Part shown: piece by piece, positions 55,972 through 64,000 of the stretch
Position numbering within the stretch: position 1 is the stretch's first letter
Layout of the letters: every line of letters begins with the position of its first letter
Assembly (NCBI RefSeq): GCF_017815135.1
Contig: NZ_JAGJCF010000004.1
Span: 285,824-349,823 of the forward strand
Source: Jiella mangrovi
GTDB lineage: Bacteria > Pseudomonadota > Alphaproteobacteria > Rhizobiales > Rhizobiaceae
Direction of reading: 5' to 3'
Length of the DNA stretch: 64,000 bases
Position numbers and translations under genes: made by a program
The notes under the pieces: generated by a model
The model's input: the letters and a program-made list of their open reading frames with translations, nothing else
What the model was told of the DNA's origin: nothing
The model's database searches: none

Positions 55972-56286
55972 ATGATTCCGGCAATCGGATCGGCCCTTCC
56001 CAAAGTCGACCTCGCCCCCACCAGCGGGCTCGTGACCGGCGGCGCATCGCGCAGCACCGAAATCGGCGGACAGGGCTTCGGCGCTGTCCTGACGCAGATC
56101 GCCTCCGACGCGGTCTCGACCGTGAAGACGGCCGAGGCGACCTCGATCAAGGGCGTCACCGGCGAGGCCTCCACCCAGGCCGTCGTAGAGGCCGTGATGG
56201 ATGCCGAGCGCACCCTGCAGACGGCCATCGCCATCCGCGACAAGACCGTCGCCGCCTATCTCGAACTCTCGCGCATGTCGATCTGA
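55972..56286 (+). CDS. fliE: Flagellar hook-basal body complex protein FliE
   Basis: A 104-residue adaptor joining the MS ring to the rod. The C-terminal half (MDAERTLQTAIAIRDKTVAA, YLELSRMSI) is the conserved FliE region; the N-terminus is variable. The ATG at 55972 is chosen, right after the flgC stop. Confidence 0.92.
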   Translation: MIPAIGSALPKVDLAPTSGLVTGGASRSTEIGGQGFGAVLTQIASDAVSTVKTAEATSIKGVTGEASTQAVVEAVMDAERTLQTAIAIRDKTVAAYLELSRMSI

Positions 56287-56422
56287 CGCGCGCAGCGTCG
56301 ACGCGGCCACCCCGCCGCGCTGACGCGCTTCCCAAGTCTGCCGGTCGCGCAGCACCCGCCACCTCAGTTTACCCGCGGCGCGACGTCGCGATCGCGGGCA
56401 ACAGCCAATCACGGAGTTTCCC

Positions 56423-57211
56423 ATGCGTGCACTCGCCATTGCCGCGACCGGCATGAACGCCCAGCAGACGAATGTCGAAGTGATCGCGAACAATATCGCG
56501 AACATCAACACCACCGGCTTCAAGCGGGCACGGGCGGAATTCACCGATCTTCTCTATCAGGTCGAGCGGATGCAGGGCGTTCCCAATCGGGGCGGCGAGG
56601 GAGTCGTTCCCGAAGGCGCCCAGCTCGGTCTCGGCGTTCGCCTCGCCGCGATCCGCAACGTTCATCTCCAGGGCACGCTGAACCAGACCGGCAACAAGCT
56701 GGATCTCGCGATCAACGGCAATGGCTGGTTCCAGATCCAGGGTCCGGGCGGCGAGACGCTCTACAGCCGCGATGGCGCTTTCAACACCAACGCCAACGGC
56801 CAGCTCGTCACCCTCGACGGCTTCCTCGTCGATCCGGGCCTGACGGTGCCGACCAACACGACCGAGGTGACCGTCAACGCCAGCGGCGAGGTCTATGCGA
56901 CGATCGACGGGCAGGTGGACCCGCAGCTGCTCGGCCAGCTGACCATCGCCACCTTCCCGAACGATGCGGGCCTCTCCGCCCAGGGCGGTAACCTTTTCCG
57001 CGAGACCGTCGCCTCCGGCGCACCGGTGGCAGGGGTGGCCGGCGAGGAAGGCTACGGGACGATCAACCAGGGCTATCTCGAGGATTCCAACGTCGATCCG
57101 GTCAAGGAAATCTCCGAGCTGATCTCGGCCCAGCGCGCCTACGAGATGAATTCGAAGGTGATCACCGCCGCCGACGAGATGTCGAGCGTCGTTTCGAAGG
57201 GCATGAGGTAA
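56423..57211 (+). CDS. flgG: Flagellar distal rod protein FlgG
   Basis: A 262-residue rod protein: [40 protein letters not shown], then [14 protein letters not shown] and the C-terminal [20 protein letters not shown]. Normal length. GGAG lies 7 bases before the ATG. Confidence 0.96.
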   Translation: MRALAIAATGMNAQQTNVEVIANNIANINTTGFKRARAEFTDLLYQVERMQGVPNRGGEGVVPEGAQLGLGVRLAAIRNVHLQGTLNQTGNKLDLAINGNGWFQIQGPGGETLYSRDGAFNTNANGQLVTLDGFLVDPGLTVPTNTTEVTVNASGEVYATIDGQVDPQLLGQLTIATFPNDAGLSAQGGNLFRETVASGAPVAGVAGEEGYGTINQGYLEDSNVDPVKEISELISAQRAYEMNSKVITAADEMSSVVSKGMR

Positions 57212-57215
57212 CGCG

Positions 57216-57710
57216 ATGCTTCGCCGCGCGCATCCGATCGCAGGGGTTATTCGTCGCGTCTTGAGGCTTGCCTTGCCAGGCCTTGGCGCCGCGCTTCTCG
57301 CGGCGCTGCCTGCGGGGGCTGCCGAGATGGAGATGCCGGTGCCCGTCACCATCGTCTATCCGGGCCAGAGCATCGCCGAGCGCGGCCTTACCACCAGCGC
57401 CTTCATCGTCAAGGACGACAAGATCGAACTTTTCGCGCTGAACGAGACCATGCTCGAGGGCATGGTCGCCAAGCGCACGCTTCTGCCCGGCAACGCCATC
57501 CGACTGACCGACATCGCGCTGCCGGACCTCGTCAAGGCCGGCGCTCAGGTCACCCTCATCTATCGCGAGGAGAGCCTCGTCATCACCGGGATCGGCACGG
57601 CGCTGGGCTCCGGCGCCACGGGAGACGTCGTGAAGGTCCGCAACATCGACAGCGGCATCGTCGTGTCGGGTGTCGTCGCCTCCGACGGAACGATCAGGAT
57701 CGAGGGATGA
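57216..57710 (+). CDS. flgA: Flagellar P-ring assembly chaperone FlgA
   Basis: A 164-residue periplasmic chaperone for FlgI. A signal-like start (residues 10-34, ending GAAEM) precedes the SAF-like domain with LLPGNAIRLTDIALPDLVKA and a C-terminal AVYREES-type strand (TLIYREESLVITGIG). It overlaps flgI by four bases. Confidence 0.92.
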   Translation: MLRRAHPIAGVIRRVLRLALPGLGAALLAALPAGAAEMEMPVPVTIVYPGQSIAERGLTTSAFIVKDDKIELFALNETMLEGMVAKRTLLPGNAIRLTDIALPDLVKAGAQVTLIYREESLVITGIGTALGSGATGDVVKVRNIDSGIVVSGVVASDGTIRIEG

Positions 57711-58906
57711 GATTATTTCGCATCGCCCGGGCGGCTCTCGCGCTGGTCTGTCTCGTCCAGACGGCGCAAGCGGCCGACGTCGTGGCCAGCCGCCAGATGC
57801 GCGCCGAGCGCAGCTATAACGAGCCCTTCCGGCCTGTGCGCGGCGATCCCGCCTCGGCGATCGGGACCGTGCGGATCAAGGACATCACCTCCGTGCGCGG
57901 GGTCAGGGCCAACCAGCTCGTCGGCTACGGCCTCGTCGTCGGCCTGCAGGGCAGCGGCGATTCGATGCGCAATTCGCCCTTCACGGAGCAGTCGCTGCAG
58001 TCGATGCTCGATCGCATGGGCGTCAACATCCGCTCCCAGAGCGCCCGCGGCAAGAACGTCGCGGCCGTGACCGTGACAGCGGAGCTGCCGCCGTTCATCG
58101 GCACCGGTCAGCGGATCGACGTGACGGTCTCGTCGCTCGGCGACGCGAACTCCCTCATGGGCGGAACGCTGGTGATGACGCCGCTCTACGGGGCCGACGG
58201 CGAGATCTACGCGGTCGCCCAGGGTGCGCTCGCGGTCTCCGGATTCAGCTCCCAGGGCGACAGCGAGACGCTGACGCAAGGCGTGCCGACGACCGGGCGC
58301 ATCGCCAATGGTGCGCTGGTCGAGCGGGAGGTTCCCGGCTCGTTCAACGACGACGGCAAGCTCGCCTACGAACTTTTCAATCCGGACTTCAAGACGGCGA
58401 TTCGCATCGTCGATGTCGTCAACGACTATGCAGTGAAGCGCTGGGGCGTTGCGGTCGCGCAGGAGGAAGATCTGCGCACGGTGCATCTGCGTCGTCCCAA
58501 GAAGGTCACGGCGACGCGTTTTCTCGCCGAACTCGGCGATCTGAGGGTCGCGCCCGACCAGCCCGCCCGCGTCGTCATCGACGAGCGCACCGGAACGGTG
58601 GTGATCGGCAAGGACGTTCAGATCTCCACGGTGGCGCTGACCCACGGCAACCTGACCGTCCGCGTGAGCGAGCTGCCGTCGGTCTCGCAGCCGCCGCCGC
58701 TGTCCGACGGCCAGACGGTGGTGACATCGGAAACCCTCGTCGAAGTCCAGCAGGACGGCGGCAACTTCGCCTTCGTCGGTGGCGCCGATCTCGAAACGGT
58801 CGTTCGCGGCCTCAACCGCATCGGGCTCAAGCCGACCGGGATCATCGCGGTCCTGCAGGCGATCAAGACGGCCGGTGCCCTCCAGGCTGAACTCGTGGTG
58901 CAATGA
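57707..58906 (+). CDS. flgI: Flagellar P-ring protein FlgI
   Basis: A 399-residue periplasmic ring protein with a signal peptide (ARAALALVCLVQTAQAAD). RIKDITSVRGVRANQLVGYG is the family signature, followed by GDANSLMGGTLVMTPLYGAD and a C-terminal FVGGADLETVVRGLNRIGLK. It overlaps flgA and the motE gene by four bases each. Confidence 0.96.
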   Translation: MRLFRIARAALALVCLVQTAQAADVVASRQMRAERSYNEPFRPVRGDPASAIGTVRIKDITSVRGVRANQLVGYGLVVGLQGSGDSMRNSPFTEQSLQSMLDRMGVNIRSQSARGKNVAAVTVTAELPPFIGTGQRIDVTVSSLGDANSLMGGTLVMTPLYGADGEIYAVAQGALAVSGFSSQGDSETLTQGVPTTGRIANGALVEREVPGSFNDDGKLAYELFNPDFKTAIRIVDVVNDYAVKRWGVAVAQEEDLRTVHLRRPKKVTATRFLAELGDLRVAPDQPARVVIDERTGTVVIGKDVQISTVALTHGNLTVRVSELPSVSQPPPLSDGQTVVTSETLVEVQQDGGNFAFVGGADLETVVRGLNRIGLKPTGIIAVLQAIKTAGALQAELVVQ

Positions 58907-59526
58907 TGAGACAATCACACAAGACCTCGAAGGCCCTGATGGCGGTCGCGGCCGTGGCGGCCCTCTGCTTCTCCGCCCTTCCAGCGCAGGCCGCCGGTGA
59001 TGGCGGGCATGGCGGCCAGAAGGCGGGCGAAAAGCCGGTGATCCCGCCTCAGGAAGTGCGCGTCCTCGACGAGAACGGTGATCCGGTCGAAGGTCCGAAG
59101 CCGACGACCGAGGTCGAGAAATACTGCCTCAACATCGCCGATCGGGCGCAGGAAAAGCGCTATTCCCTGCAGCAGGCGAAGCTGAAGGAACTAGAGAGCG
59201 AAATCGTCAAGCAGATCGACGATCTCGACCGCCGGCGGGCCGACTACAAGGAGTGGCAGAAGGAGCGCAAGAAGTTCCTCGACAGTGCGTCTGGCATCGT
59301 CGTCGAGATCTACGCCAAGATGGATCCGAGTTCTGCCGCCGGCCAGCTTTCCAAGCTGGACCGTGACGCTGCGGCCTCCGTTCTCGTCAAGCTGAAGCCT
59401 CGCCAGGCAAGCTCCATCCTCAGCGAGATGGATGTCAACACCGCTGCCGAGATCGCCAGCCGGATCGTCCAGAAGACCGCCGCCGGCACCAATGGCGGAT
59501 CGGCTGCCTCGGAGAAGCGTTCGTGA
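58903..59526 (+). CDS. motE: Periplasmic motility protein MotE-like
   Basis: A 207-residue protein with an N-terminal signal (about residues 9-30, ending AQAAG), a coiled coil (QQAKLKELESEIVKQIDDLD) and a C-terminal MgtE-N-like helical part with KMDPSSAAGQLSKLDRDAAA. In rhizobia MotE is a periplasmic chaperone for MotC between flgI and flgH, the same position as here. It overlaps both neighbours by four bases. Its role is taken from that syntenic relative. Confidence 0.88.
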   Translation: MMRQSHKTSKALMAVAAVAALCFSALPAQAAGDGGHGGQKAGEKPVIPPQEVRVLDENGDPVEGPKPTTEVEKYCLNIADRAQEKRYSLQQAKLKELESEIVKQIDDLDRRRADYKEWQKERKKFLDSASGIVVEIYAKMDPSSAAGQLSKLDRDAAASVLVKLKPRQASSILSEMDVNTAAEIASRIVQKTAAGTNGGSAASEKRS

Positions 59527-60233
59527 CCACACGTCTTGCCGTCGTCGCGGCGCTTGTAGCTCTTGCAGGCTGTTCAACGACCAAGGAGGACGCGCTGCGC
59601 GAGCCGCACCTCTCGCCGGTGGGCAGCGGGCTCTCCGCATATCCGCCGGTCACCATCCAGCCGGCGGCGTTTCCCGCCTCCGCTCCCTCGACGCGCCATT
59701 CGCTCTGGTCGGACGACCGGGCGGATTTCTACCAGGATCCCCGGGCGCTCAGCGCCGGAGACATCGTGACCGTCAAGATCGAGATCAAGGACGAGGCGTC
59801 ACTCGACAACAATTCGCAGCGCTCGCGGACATCCGGTGTCGATGCGTCGCTGGGACTTGGCGGTTTCCTCGGAAACTGGGTGCTGCCGGATGTCGATACC
59901 TCGCTGTCGGCGGACGGTTCGAGCGAGGCCGAAGGCAAGGGCAAGGTCTCCCGTTCGGAAACGATCAACCTCTCGGTCGCCGCCGTCGTGACCCAGAAGC
60001 TGCCCAACGGCAATCTCTTCATTGCCGGCCAGCAGGAGATCCGGGTCAATTTCGAGGTTCGGGTTCTGTCGATCGCCGGCATCATCCGGCCGCGCGACAT
60101 CCTGCCGAACAACACGATCGACTACGACAAGATCGCCGAAGCGCGGATTTCCTACGGTGGCCGTGGCCGCCTGACGGAAGTCCAGCAGCCGGGCTGGGGC
60201 CAGCAGGTCTACGACATCGTTGCGCCATACTGA
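59523..60233 (+). CDS. flgH: Flagellar L-ring lipoprotein FlgH
   Basis: A 236-residue outer-membrane ring lipoprotein. The start is GTG at 59523, overlapping motE. The lipobox is VALAGC with Cys17 acylated. SLWSDDRADFYQDPRALSAG, GDIVTVKIEI and VVTQKLPNGNLFIAGQQEIR are the family segments, and it ends RISYGGRGRLTEVQQPGWGQ. Confidence 0.95.
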   Translation: MTTRLAVVAALVALAGCSTTKEDALREPHLSPVGSGLSAYPPVTIQPAAFPASAPSTRHSLWSDDRADFYQDPRALSAGDIVTVKIEIKDEASLDNNSQRSRTSGVDASLGLGGFLGNWVLPDVDTSLSADGSSEAEGKGKVSRSETINLSVAAVVTQKLPNGNLFIAGQQEIRVNFEVRVLSIAGIIRPRDILPNNTIDYDKIAEARISYGGRGRLTEVQQPGWGQQVYDIVAPY

Positions 60234-60258
60234 CGCACATGCGTGAAGAGTGAGCGCT

Positions 60259-60290
60259 GCCGCCGGCGGGACATCGGTCTCGCCGGCGGC
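60259..60290 (+). terminator. Hairpin between flgH and fliL
   Basis: A 13-bp stem with one G-T pair (GCCGCCGGCGGGA / TCTCGCCGGCGGC) and loop CATCGG, followed by only three T bases. It could weaken transcription into fliL or stabilise the upstream mRNA. Confidence 0.55.
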
Positions 60291-60432
60291 TTTGCCATGT
60301 CGCGGATGCCTGTCCGGCCGTCCCCCGCAAGTTCCGCGATAGCAAGCCGGTTTATCGAGTGATCGAGCGGTCAAGCCGCGCGGGACATGACGATCCGCGG
60401 GGCCAGACCTTGAGAACAAAGGCTTAAGCTCG

Positions 60433-60969
60433 ATGGCCGAGATCCAGATTCCGGAACTTGAAGACGACGGCAAGAAAAAGGGCGGCATGATGCCGACCAT
60501 CCTCGCCGTCGCCGTCGTGACGCTGATCGCCGCCGGCGCCGGGGCAGGGCTCGGCGCGATGCTTGGCTCCAGCGAGCCGCCGCCTGTGGCCGAGGCGAAG
60601 ACGGCCGAGGCCGATCCGCACGACGCCGAAAAAGGCGATTCGAAGTCCGATATCGAGAAAGCCGAGGAGACCGAGACGCCGCTCGAGCTCGTCGCGCTCA
60701 ATCCGGTGCTCACCAACATCTACGCCCCCGAGGATTCCTGGCTGCGGATCGAGGCTTCTCTCGTCATCGAGCAGGATGGCAGCGTCAACAGCGAGGTGCT
60801 TGCGGCGCAGATCGAAGCCGACACGCTGGCCTTTCTGCGATCTGTCCAGCTCGCGCAGGTGGAAGGATCGCGCGGCCTCCTGCACCTGCGCGACGACCTT
60901 CGCGAACGTGCCAAGCTGCGCTCGCCGGCCGTCGTCGACTATCTCATTCGCACGATGGTCGCAGAATGA
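60433..60969 (+). CDS. fliL: Flagellar basal-body associated protein FliL
   Basis: A 178-residue single-pass membrane protein near the stator. An N-terminal polar part precedes the helix (MPTILAVAVVTLIAAGAGAG), an acidic spacer, and the FliL domain with LNPVLTNIYAPEDSWLRIEA and the C-terminal RAKLRSPAVVDYLIRTMVAE. It overlaps fliP by four bases. Confidence 0.93.
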   Translation: MAEIQIPELEDDGKKKGGMMPTILAVAVVTLIAAGAGAGLGAMLGSSEPPPVAEAKTAEADPHDAEKGDSKSDIEKAEETETPLELVALNPVLTNIYAPEDSWLRIEASLVIEQDGSVNSEVLAAQIEADTLAFLRSVQLAQVEGSRGLLHLRDDLRERAKLRSPAVVDYLIRTMVAE

Positions 60970-61754
60970 GACGCGGTCTCGTCATTGCCGGGCTCGCCGG
61001 CATCGCCGTCCTTTATGCGGCCCATCCGGGCTTCGCTCAGTCCTCGAACAGCATGACGCAGACGCTGTCGGACCTTCTTCCCGAGGGCGACGCCTCGGTC
61101 TCCGGCCGCATCGTGCAGCTCTTCGGCATCGTCACGGTGCTGTCGATCGCGCCCGGCCTTCTGGTGATGGTCACCTCCTTCACCCGTATCGTCATTGCCC
61201 TGTCAATTCTCAGAAGCGGTCTTGGACTGCAGACGACGCCGGCCAATCTGATCCTGATTTCGCTGGCCCTGTTCATGACGTTTTTCGTCATGGCGCCGAC
61301 CTTCGACAAGGCGTGGCGGGACGGCCTGCAGCCGATGCTGGAAAACCAGATCACCGAGGAGGAGGCGTTCTACCGGATTTCCGAGCCGTTCAAGGATTTC
61401 ATGCTGACGCAGGTTCGCCCGTCGGACCTGTCCCTGTTCGACAGTCTGGCGTCCTCGAACAGTCGTGACCGCGTCGAGCCGGAGGAGCAGGGGGCCGCCG
61501 ACGAGCGCGATGTCGATCTGAGGGTGCTGATCCCCGCTTTCATGATTTCCGAGCTGCGTCGCGGTTTCGAGATCGGCTTCCTCATCGTTCTGCCGTTTCT
61601 CGTCATCGACATGATCGTCGCGACGCTGACCATGTCGATGGGCATGATGATGCTGCCGCCGACGGTGATCTCGCTGCCGTTCAAGATCCTTTTTTTCGTC
61701 CTGATCGACGGCTGGAACATGCTCGTCGGATCCCTCGTCAGATCGTTCTTCTGA
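60966..61754 (+). CDS. fliP: Flagellar export gate protein FliP
   Basis: A 262-residue export-gate protein. A cleavable signal (residues 1-24, ending GFAQ) precedes the core: ITVLSIAPG-like VTVLSIAPGLLVMVTSFTRI, MAPTFDKAWRDGLQPML, and the C-terminal pair of helices ending in the SLPFKILFFVLIDGWNMLVG segment. The genes fliQ and fliR are not seen in this window. Confidence 0.95.
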   Translation: MRRGLVIAGLAGIAVLYAAHPGFAQSSNSMTQTLSDLLPEGDASVSGRIVQLFGIVTVLSIAPGLLVMVTSFTRIVIALSILRSGLGLQTTPANLILISLALFMTFFVMAPTFDKAWRDGLQPMLENQITEEEAFYRISEPFKDFMLTQVRPSDLSLFDSLASSNSRDRVEPEEQGAADERDVDLRVLIPAFMISELRRGFEIGFLIVLPFLVIDMIVATLTMSMGMMMLPPTVISLPFKILFFVLIDGWNMLVGSLVRSFF

Positions 61755-61791
61755 CGCAGCGACCGTCATTCGTCAGCGCTTTAACTGCGGT

Positions 61792-61856
61792 TTAACGTTA
61801 ACAATCTAGGTTAACACCATCGGCGCCGGCATGACGCAAGGGCCTTTAAAAAAGGC
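61792..61856 (+). promoter_or_regulatory. Flagellin upstream region: GTTAAC pair and leader hairpin
   Basis: Two GTTAAC palindromes (61797-61802 and 61810-61815) lie 13 bases apart. Downstream, GCCTTT-AAA-AAAGGC (61842-61856) could form a hairpin in the mRNA leader, as in rhizobial and caulobacter flagellin leaders controlled by FlbT. No confident sigma-type promoter is assigned. Confidence 0.45.
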
Positions 61857-61899
61857 GGGATCCAATGAGGGGACGTCCTGTCTGTAAAGGTTGAATAGT

Positions 61900-63174
61900 A
61901 TGACGAGTATCATCACCAACGTCGCCGCGATGACGGCCCTGCAGACGCTTCAGAACACCAACTCGATGCTGGAAGAGACCCAGAACCGGATCTCGACTGG
62001 CTACCGGGTGTCCGAGGCGAAGGACAACGCCGCCTACTGGTCGATCGCAACGACCATGCGCTCCGACAACGAGGCGATGTCCGCCGTCGTCGATTCCCTT
62101 GGTATCGGCGCTGCGACCGTCGACACGAGCTACACGGCCCTGTCGTCGGCCAAGGACGTTCTGTCCGAGATCAAGGCCAAGCTGACCACCGCCACTTCGG
62201 ACGGTGTCGACCGCGCCAAGGTCCAGGCCGAGATCGACGCGCTGCAGGAACAGCTGCAGACGATCTCCGATTCGGCTTCCTTCTCGGGCCAGAACTGGCT
62301 GTCGAACACCGATGCCTCGACCGACAAGCAGATCATCTCCTCCTTGTCCCGCGGCACGGACGGAACGCTGTCGGTCGGCGCGATCACCGTCGACATCACC
62401 AATATCCGGATGTATTCCGACGGCGCCGGTCTGATGGACAATACCATCGACATCGACCAGTTCGAGGGCGCTCTCGGCACCACCACGGTCGAGACCACGG
62501 CGATCGACTTCGCCGCGACCGACGACAAGATCTCCTTCTCGGTGTCGCAGAACGGCGAGGCGGCTCGCACCGTCGAGATCACTCAGGCGACCCTTGAGGA
62601 TGCGGGGCTTTCAGGCACGGTGATCCGTTCGGACGCTGATATGAAGGCCGTCTACGAGCAGGCACTGTCGGATGCCGGCATCGAAGGCATCGAGGTCGTG
62701 ATCGACACGGCGACCCATGCCGTGAGCTTCAAGTCGCTGGACTCCTTCACGGTCACCAACGCGGCCACGGGCGGCACCACCGGCATTGCGATTGCCGATA
62801 TGGGCCTCGTCGCGACCGACACCACGGCATCGGCGACGGGCCTCTTCTCGACGAGCGTGGAGGACATCGATATCTCCGCTGCGACCTCGGATCAGATCAA
62901 GGCCTATATCAAGGTTGTCGACGAGGCGCTGTCTCAGGTCACGACCGCAGCGGCCAGCCTCGGCGCCGTGCAGAACCGCATCGACATGCAGCAGGAGTTC
63001 GTGGCCGCGCTCATGGACACGATCGACACCGGCGTCGGCACGCTGGTCGATGCCGACATGACCGAAGAGTCGACCCGGCTCAAAGCTCTGCAGACCCAGC
63101 AGCAGCTCGGCGTTCAGGCTCTGTCGATCGCCAACTCCTCCAGCCAGGCGATCATGCAGCTCTTCCAGGGCTGA
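61900..63174 (+). CDS. Flagellin (first copy)
   Basis: A 424-residue filament protein. Conserved ends: N-terminal MTSIITNVAAMTALQTLQ, NRISTGYRVSEAKDNAAYWS and the C-terminal ALQTQQQLGVQALSIANSSS with AIMQLFQG. The variable centre (about residues 170-320) is Asp/Thr/Ala-rich. The start at 61900 is chosen over a TTG nine bases earlier. It is followed by a strong terminator and a second flagellin gene with nearly the same N-terminal part. Confidence 0.96.
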   Translation: MTSIITNVAAMTALQTLQNTNSMLEETQNRISTGYRVSEAKDNAAYWSIATTMRSDNEAMSAVVDSLGIGAATVDTSYTALSSAKDVLSEIKAKLTTATSDGVDRAKVQAEIDALQEQLQTISDSASFSGQNWLSNTDASTDKQIISSLSRGTDGTLSVGAITVDITNIRMYSDGAGLMDNTIDIDQFEGALGTTTVETTAIDFAATDDKISFSVSQNGEAARTVEITQATLEDAGLSGTVIRSDADMKAVYEQALSDAGIEGIEVVIDTATHAVSFKSLDSFTVTNAATGGTTGIAIADMGLVATDTTASATGLFSTSVEDIDISAATSDQIKAYIKVVDEALSQVTTAAASLGAVQNRIDMQQEFVAALMDTIDTGVGTLVDADMTEESTRLKALQTQQQLGVQALSIANSSSQAIMQLFQG

Positions 63175-63203
63175 TCCTGACAGATCCTCTGTCGAGTTAC
63201 GCG

Positions 63204-63228
63204 AAAGGCCGCCCATCGGGCGGCCTTT
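63204..63228 (+). terminator. Rho-independent terminator of the first flagellin
   Basis: AAAGGCCGCCC-ATC-GGGCGGCCTTT, a perfect 11-bp stem with three-base loop followed by further T residues, 30 bases after the stop codon. Confidence 0.92.
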
Positions 63229-63230
63229 TT

Positions 63231-63512
63231 CGTTTTCGGCAGAATGGCTGATATAGTAATTTAACCTTATTTTATCGTCGTATTAACCAAGGTGATTGAG
63301 TCATACTTAACCATGAAAAGTAGTCTTAATCCCGATGGCGGCATTTGCATTCGGCAGTTAAGACATCAGAAGGCATCTGGGCGGCATTCTGCCTTCATAG
63401 CGAAGTGGTCGAACGAGTAGTAAAACAGACCACGGGCATGATGCCGTTTCGTTATCCCGGCTGATCCGGATTGTCCCAATTCTTAGTAATACTTGCGTAT
63501 GGGACGCTTGCA
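63231..63512 (+). promoter_or_regulatory. Promoter and leader of the second flagellin with TTAACC repeats
   Basis: TTAACC occurs at 63261-63266, 63283-63288 and 63307-63312, spaced 22 and 24 bases, about two helical turns. A leader stem GAAGGCA / TGCCTTC (63369-63375 and 63390-63396) follows. The region is AT-rich. It probably holds the promoter and sites for an activator or MucR-like factor. Confidence 0.45.
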
Positions 63513-64000
63513 ATGACCTCCATCATGACGAATTCCTCCGCGATGACGGCTCTTCAGAGCCTTCAGTCGATCAACAGCTCGCTCGACGAGACGCAGTCCC
63601 GCATCTCCACCGGCTATCGCGTCGCCGAGGCCCAGGACAACGCCGCCTACTGGTCGATCGCGACCACCATGCGCTCCGACAACCAGGCCCTGTCGGCCGT
63701 CGTCGATTCGCTCGGCATCGGCGCCGCCACGGTCGACGCCGCCTATACCGGCCTCGACGCGACCAAGGACGTTCTGTCCGAGATCAAGGCCAAGCTGACC
63801 ACCGCCACCTCGGACGGCGTCGACAAGACCAAGATCCAGGCCGAGATCGACGCGTTGCAGGAGCAGCTGCAGACGATCTCCGACTCGGCTTCCTTCTCGG
63901 GTCAAAACTGGCTGTCGAACACCGACGCTTCGGCCGACAAGCAGATCGTCTCCTCGATCTCCCGCGACTCGACCGGCAGCCTCACGGTCGGCGCCATCGA
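63513..64000 (+). CDS. Flagellin (second copy, 3' end outside window)
   Basis: The first 162 codons of a filament protein. The start MTSIMTNSSAMTALQSLQSI and the following RISTGYRVAEAQDNAAYWSI closely match the first copy, which indicates a tandem duplication. The window ends before the C-terminal domain. A leader of more than 250 bases precedes it. Confidence 0.95.
   Translation, partial: MTSIMTNSSAMTALQSLQSINSSLDETQSRISTGYRVAEAQDNAAYWSIATTMRSDNQALSAVVDSLGIGAATVDAAYTGLDATKDVLSEIKAKLTTATSDGVDKTKIQAEIDALQEQLQTISDSASFSGQNWLSNTDASADKQIVSSISRDSTGSLTVGAI

Overview
The window looks like a chromosomal segment of a high-GC, flagellated alphaproteobacterium of the order Hyphomicrobiales (Rhizobiales). 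The reasons are the gene order citrate synthase - glutamyl-tRNA synthetase - ComEC - LexA, the fatty-acid block DUF177 - plsX - fabH - ihfA - merR, GTTC-N7-GTTC type LexA boxes, and a flagellar cluster laid out as in rhizobia (fliI/flgF, motA-fliM-fliN-fliG-flhB, flgBC-fliE-flgGAI-motE-flgH-fliL-fliP, then tandem flagellins). The genus cannot be fixed from this sequence alone.

Layout. 0-11.5 kb: end of an ABC-F ATPase gene, a DUF1778/GNAT toxin-antitoxin pair, an RND efflux pair, a secreted three-PRC-barrel protein, DUF1328, a diacylglycerol-kinase-like enzyme and small hypothetical or membrane genes. 11.53-24.85 kb: an integrated mobilizable island next to tRNA-Arg(ACG). 25-46.6 kb: core metabolism and envelope genes (anmK, bamE, plsX/fabH, ihfA, TonB-ExbB-ExbD, gltA, gltX, comEC, lexA, a MetE-like methyltransferase, a TRAP transporter, a SMI1/KNR4 protein). 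46.8-64 kb: the flagellar cluster, ending inside a second flagellin gene.

The island is the most interesting part. It carries a MobC-like protein, a relaxase, a separate small membrane protein, a coupling-protein ATPase without membrane anchor, a 1246-residue PD-(D/E)xK-NACHT protein (probable anti-phage cargo), two AT-rich genes of unknown function, a second DUF1778/GNAT pair with a palindromic operator, and a large serine recombinase. Both ends carry the 7-bp sequence ATGGCGC, which at the right end is part of the tRNA 3' terminus. Joining the two ends, as an excised circle would, continues the recombinase reading frame into an otherwise orphan tail (11532-11648) whose stop codon overlaps the start of mobC. 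The recombinase operon promoter holds an exact GTTC-N7-GTTC LexA-type box between good -35 and -10 elements, and lexA in this same window has an exact box upstream of its own gene.

Read together, this suggests a circuit in which DNA damage induces excision and excision connects the SOS promoter to the mobilization genes. The sequence facts (direct repeat, in-frame junction, box) are visible; the circuit is inference.
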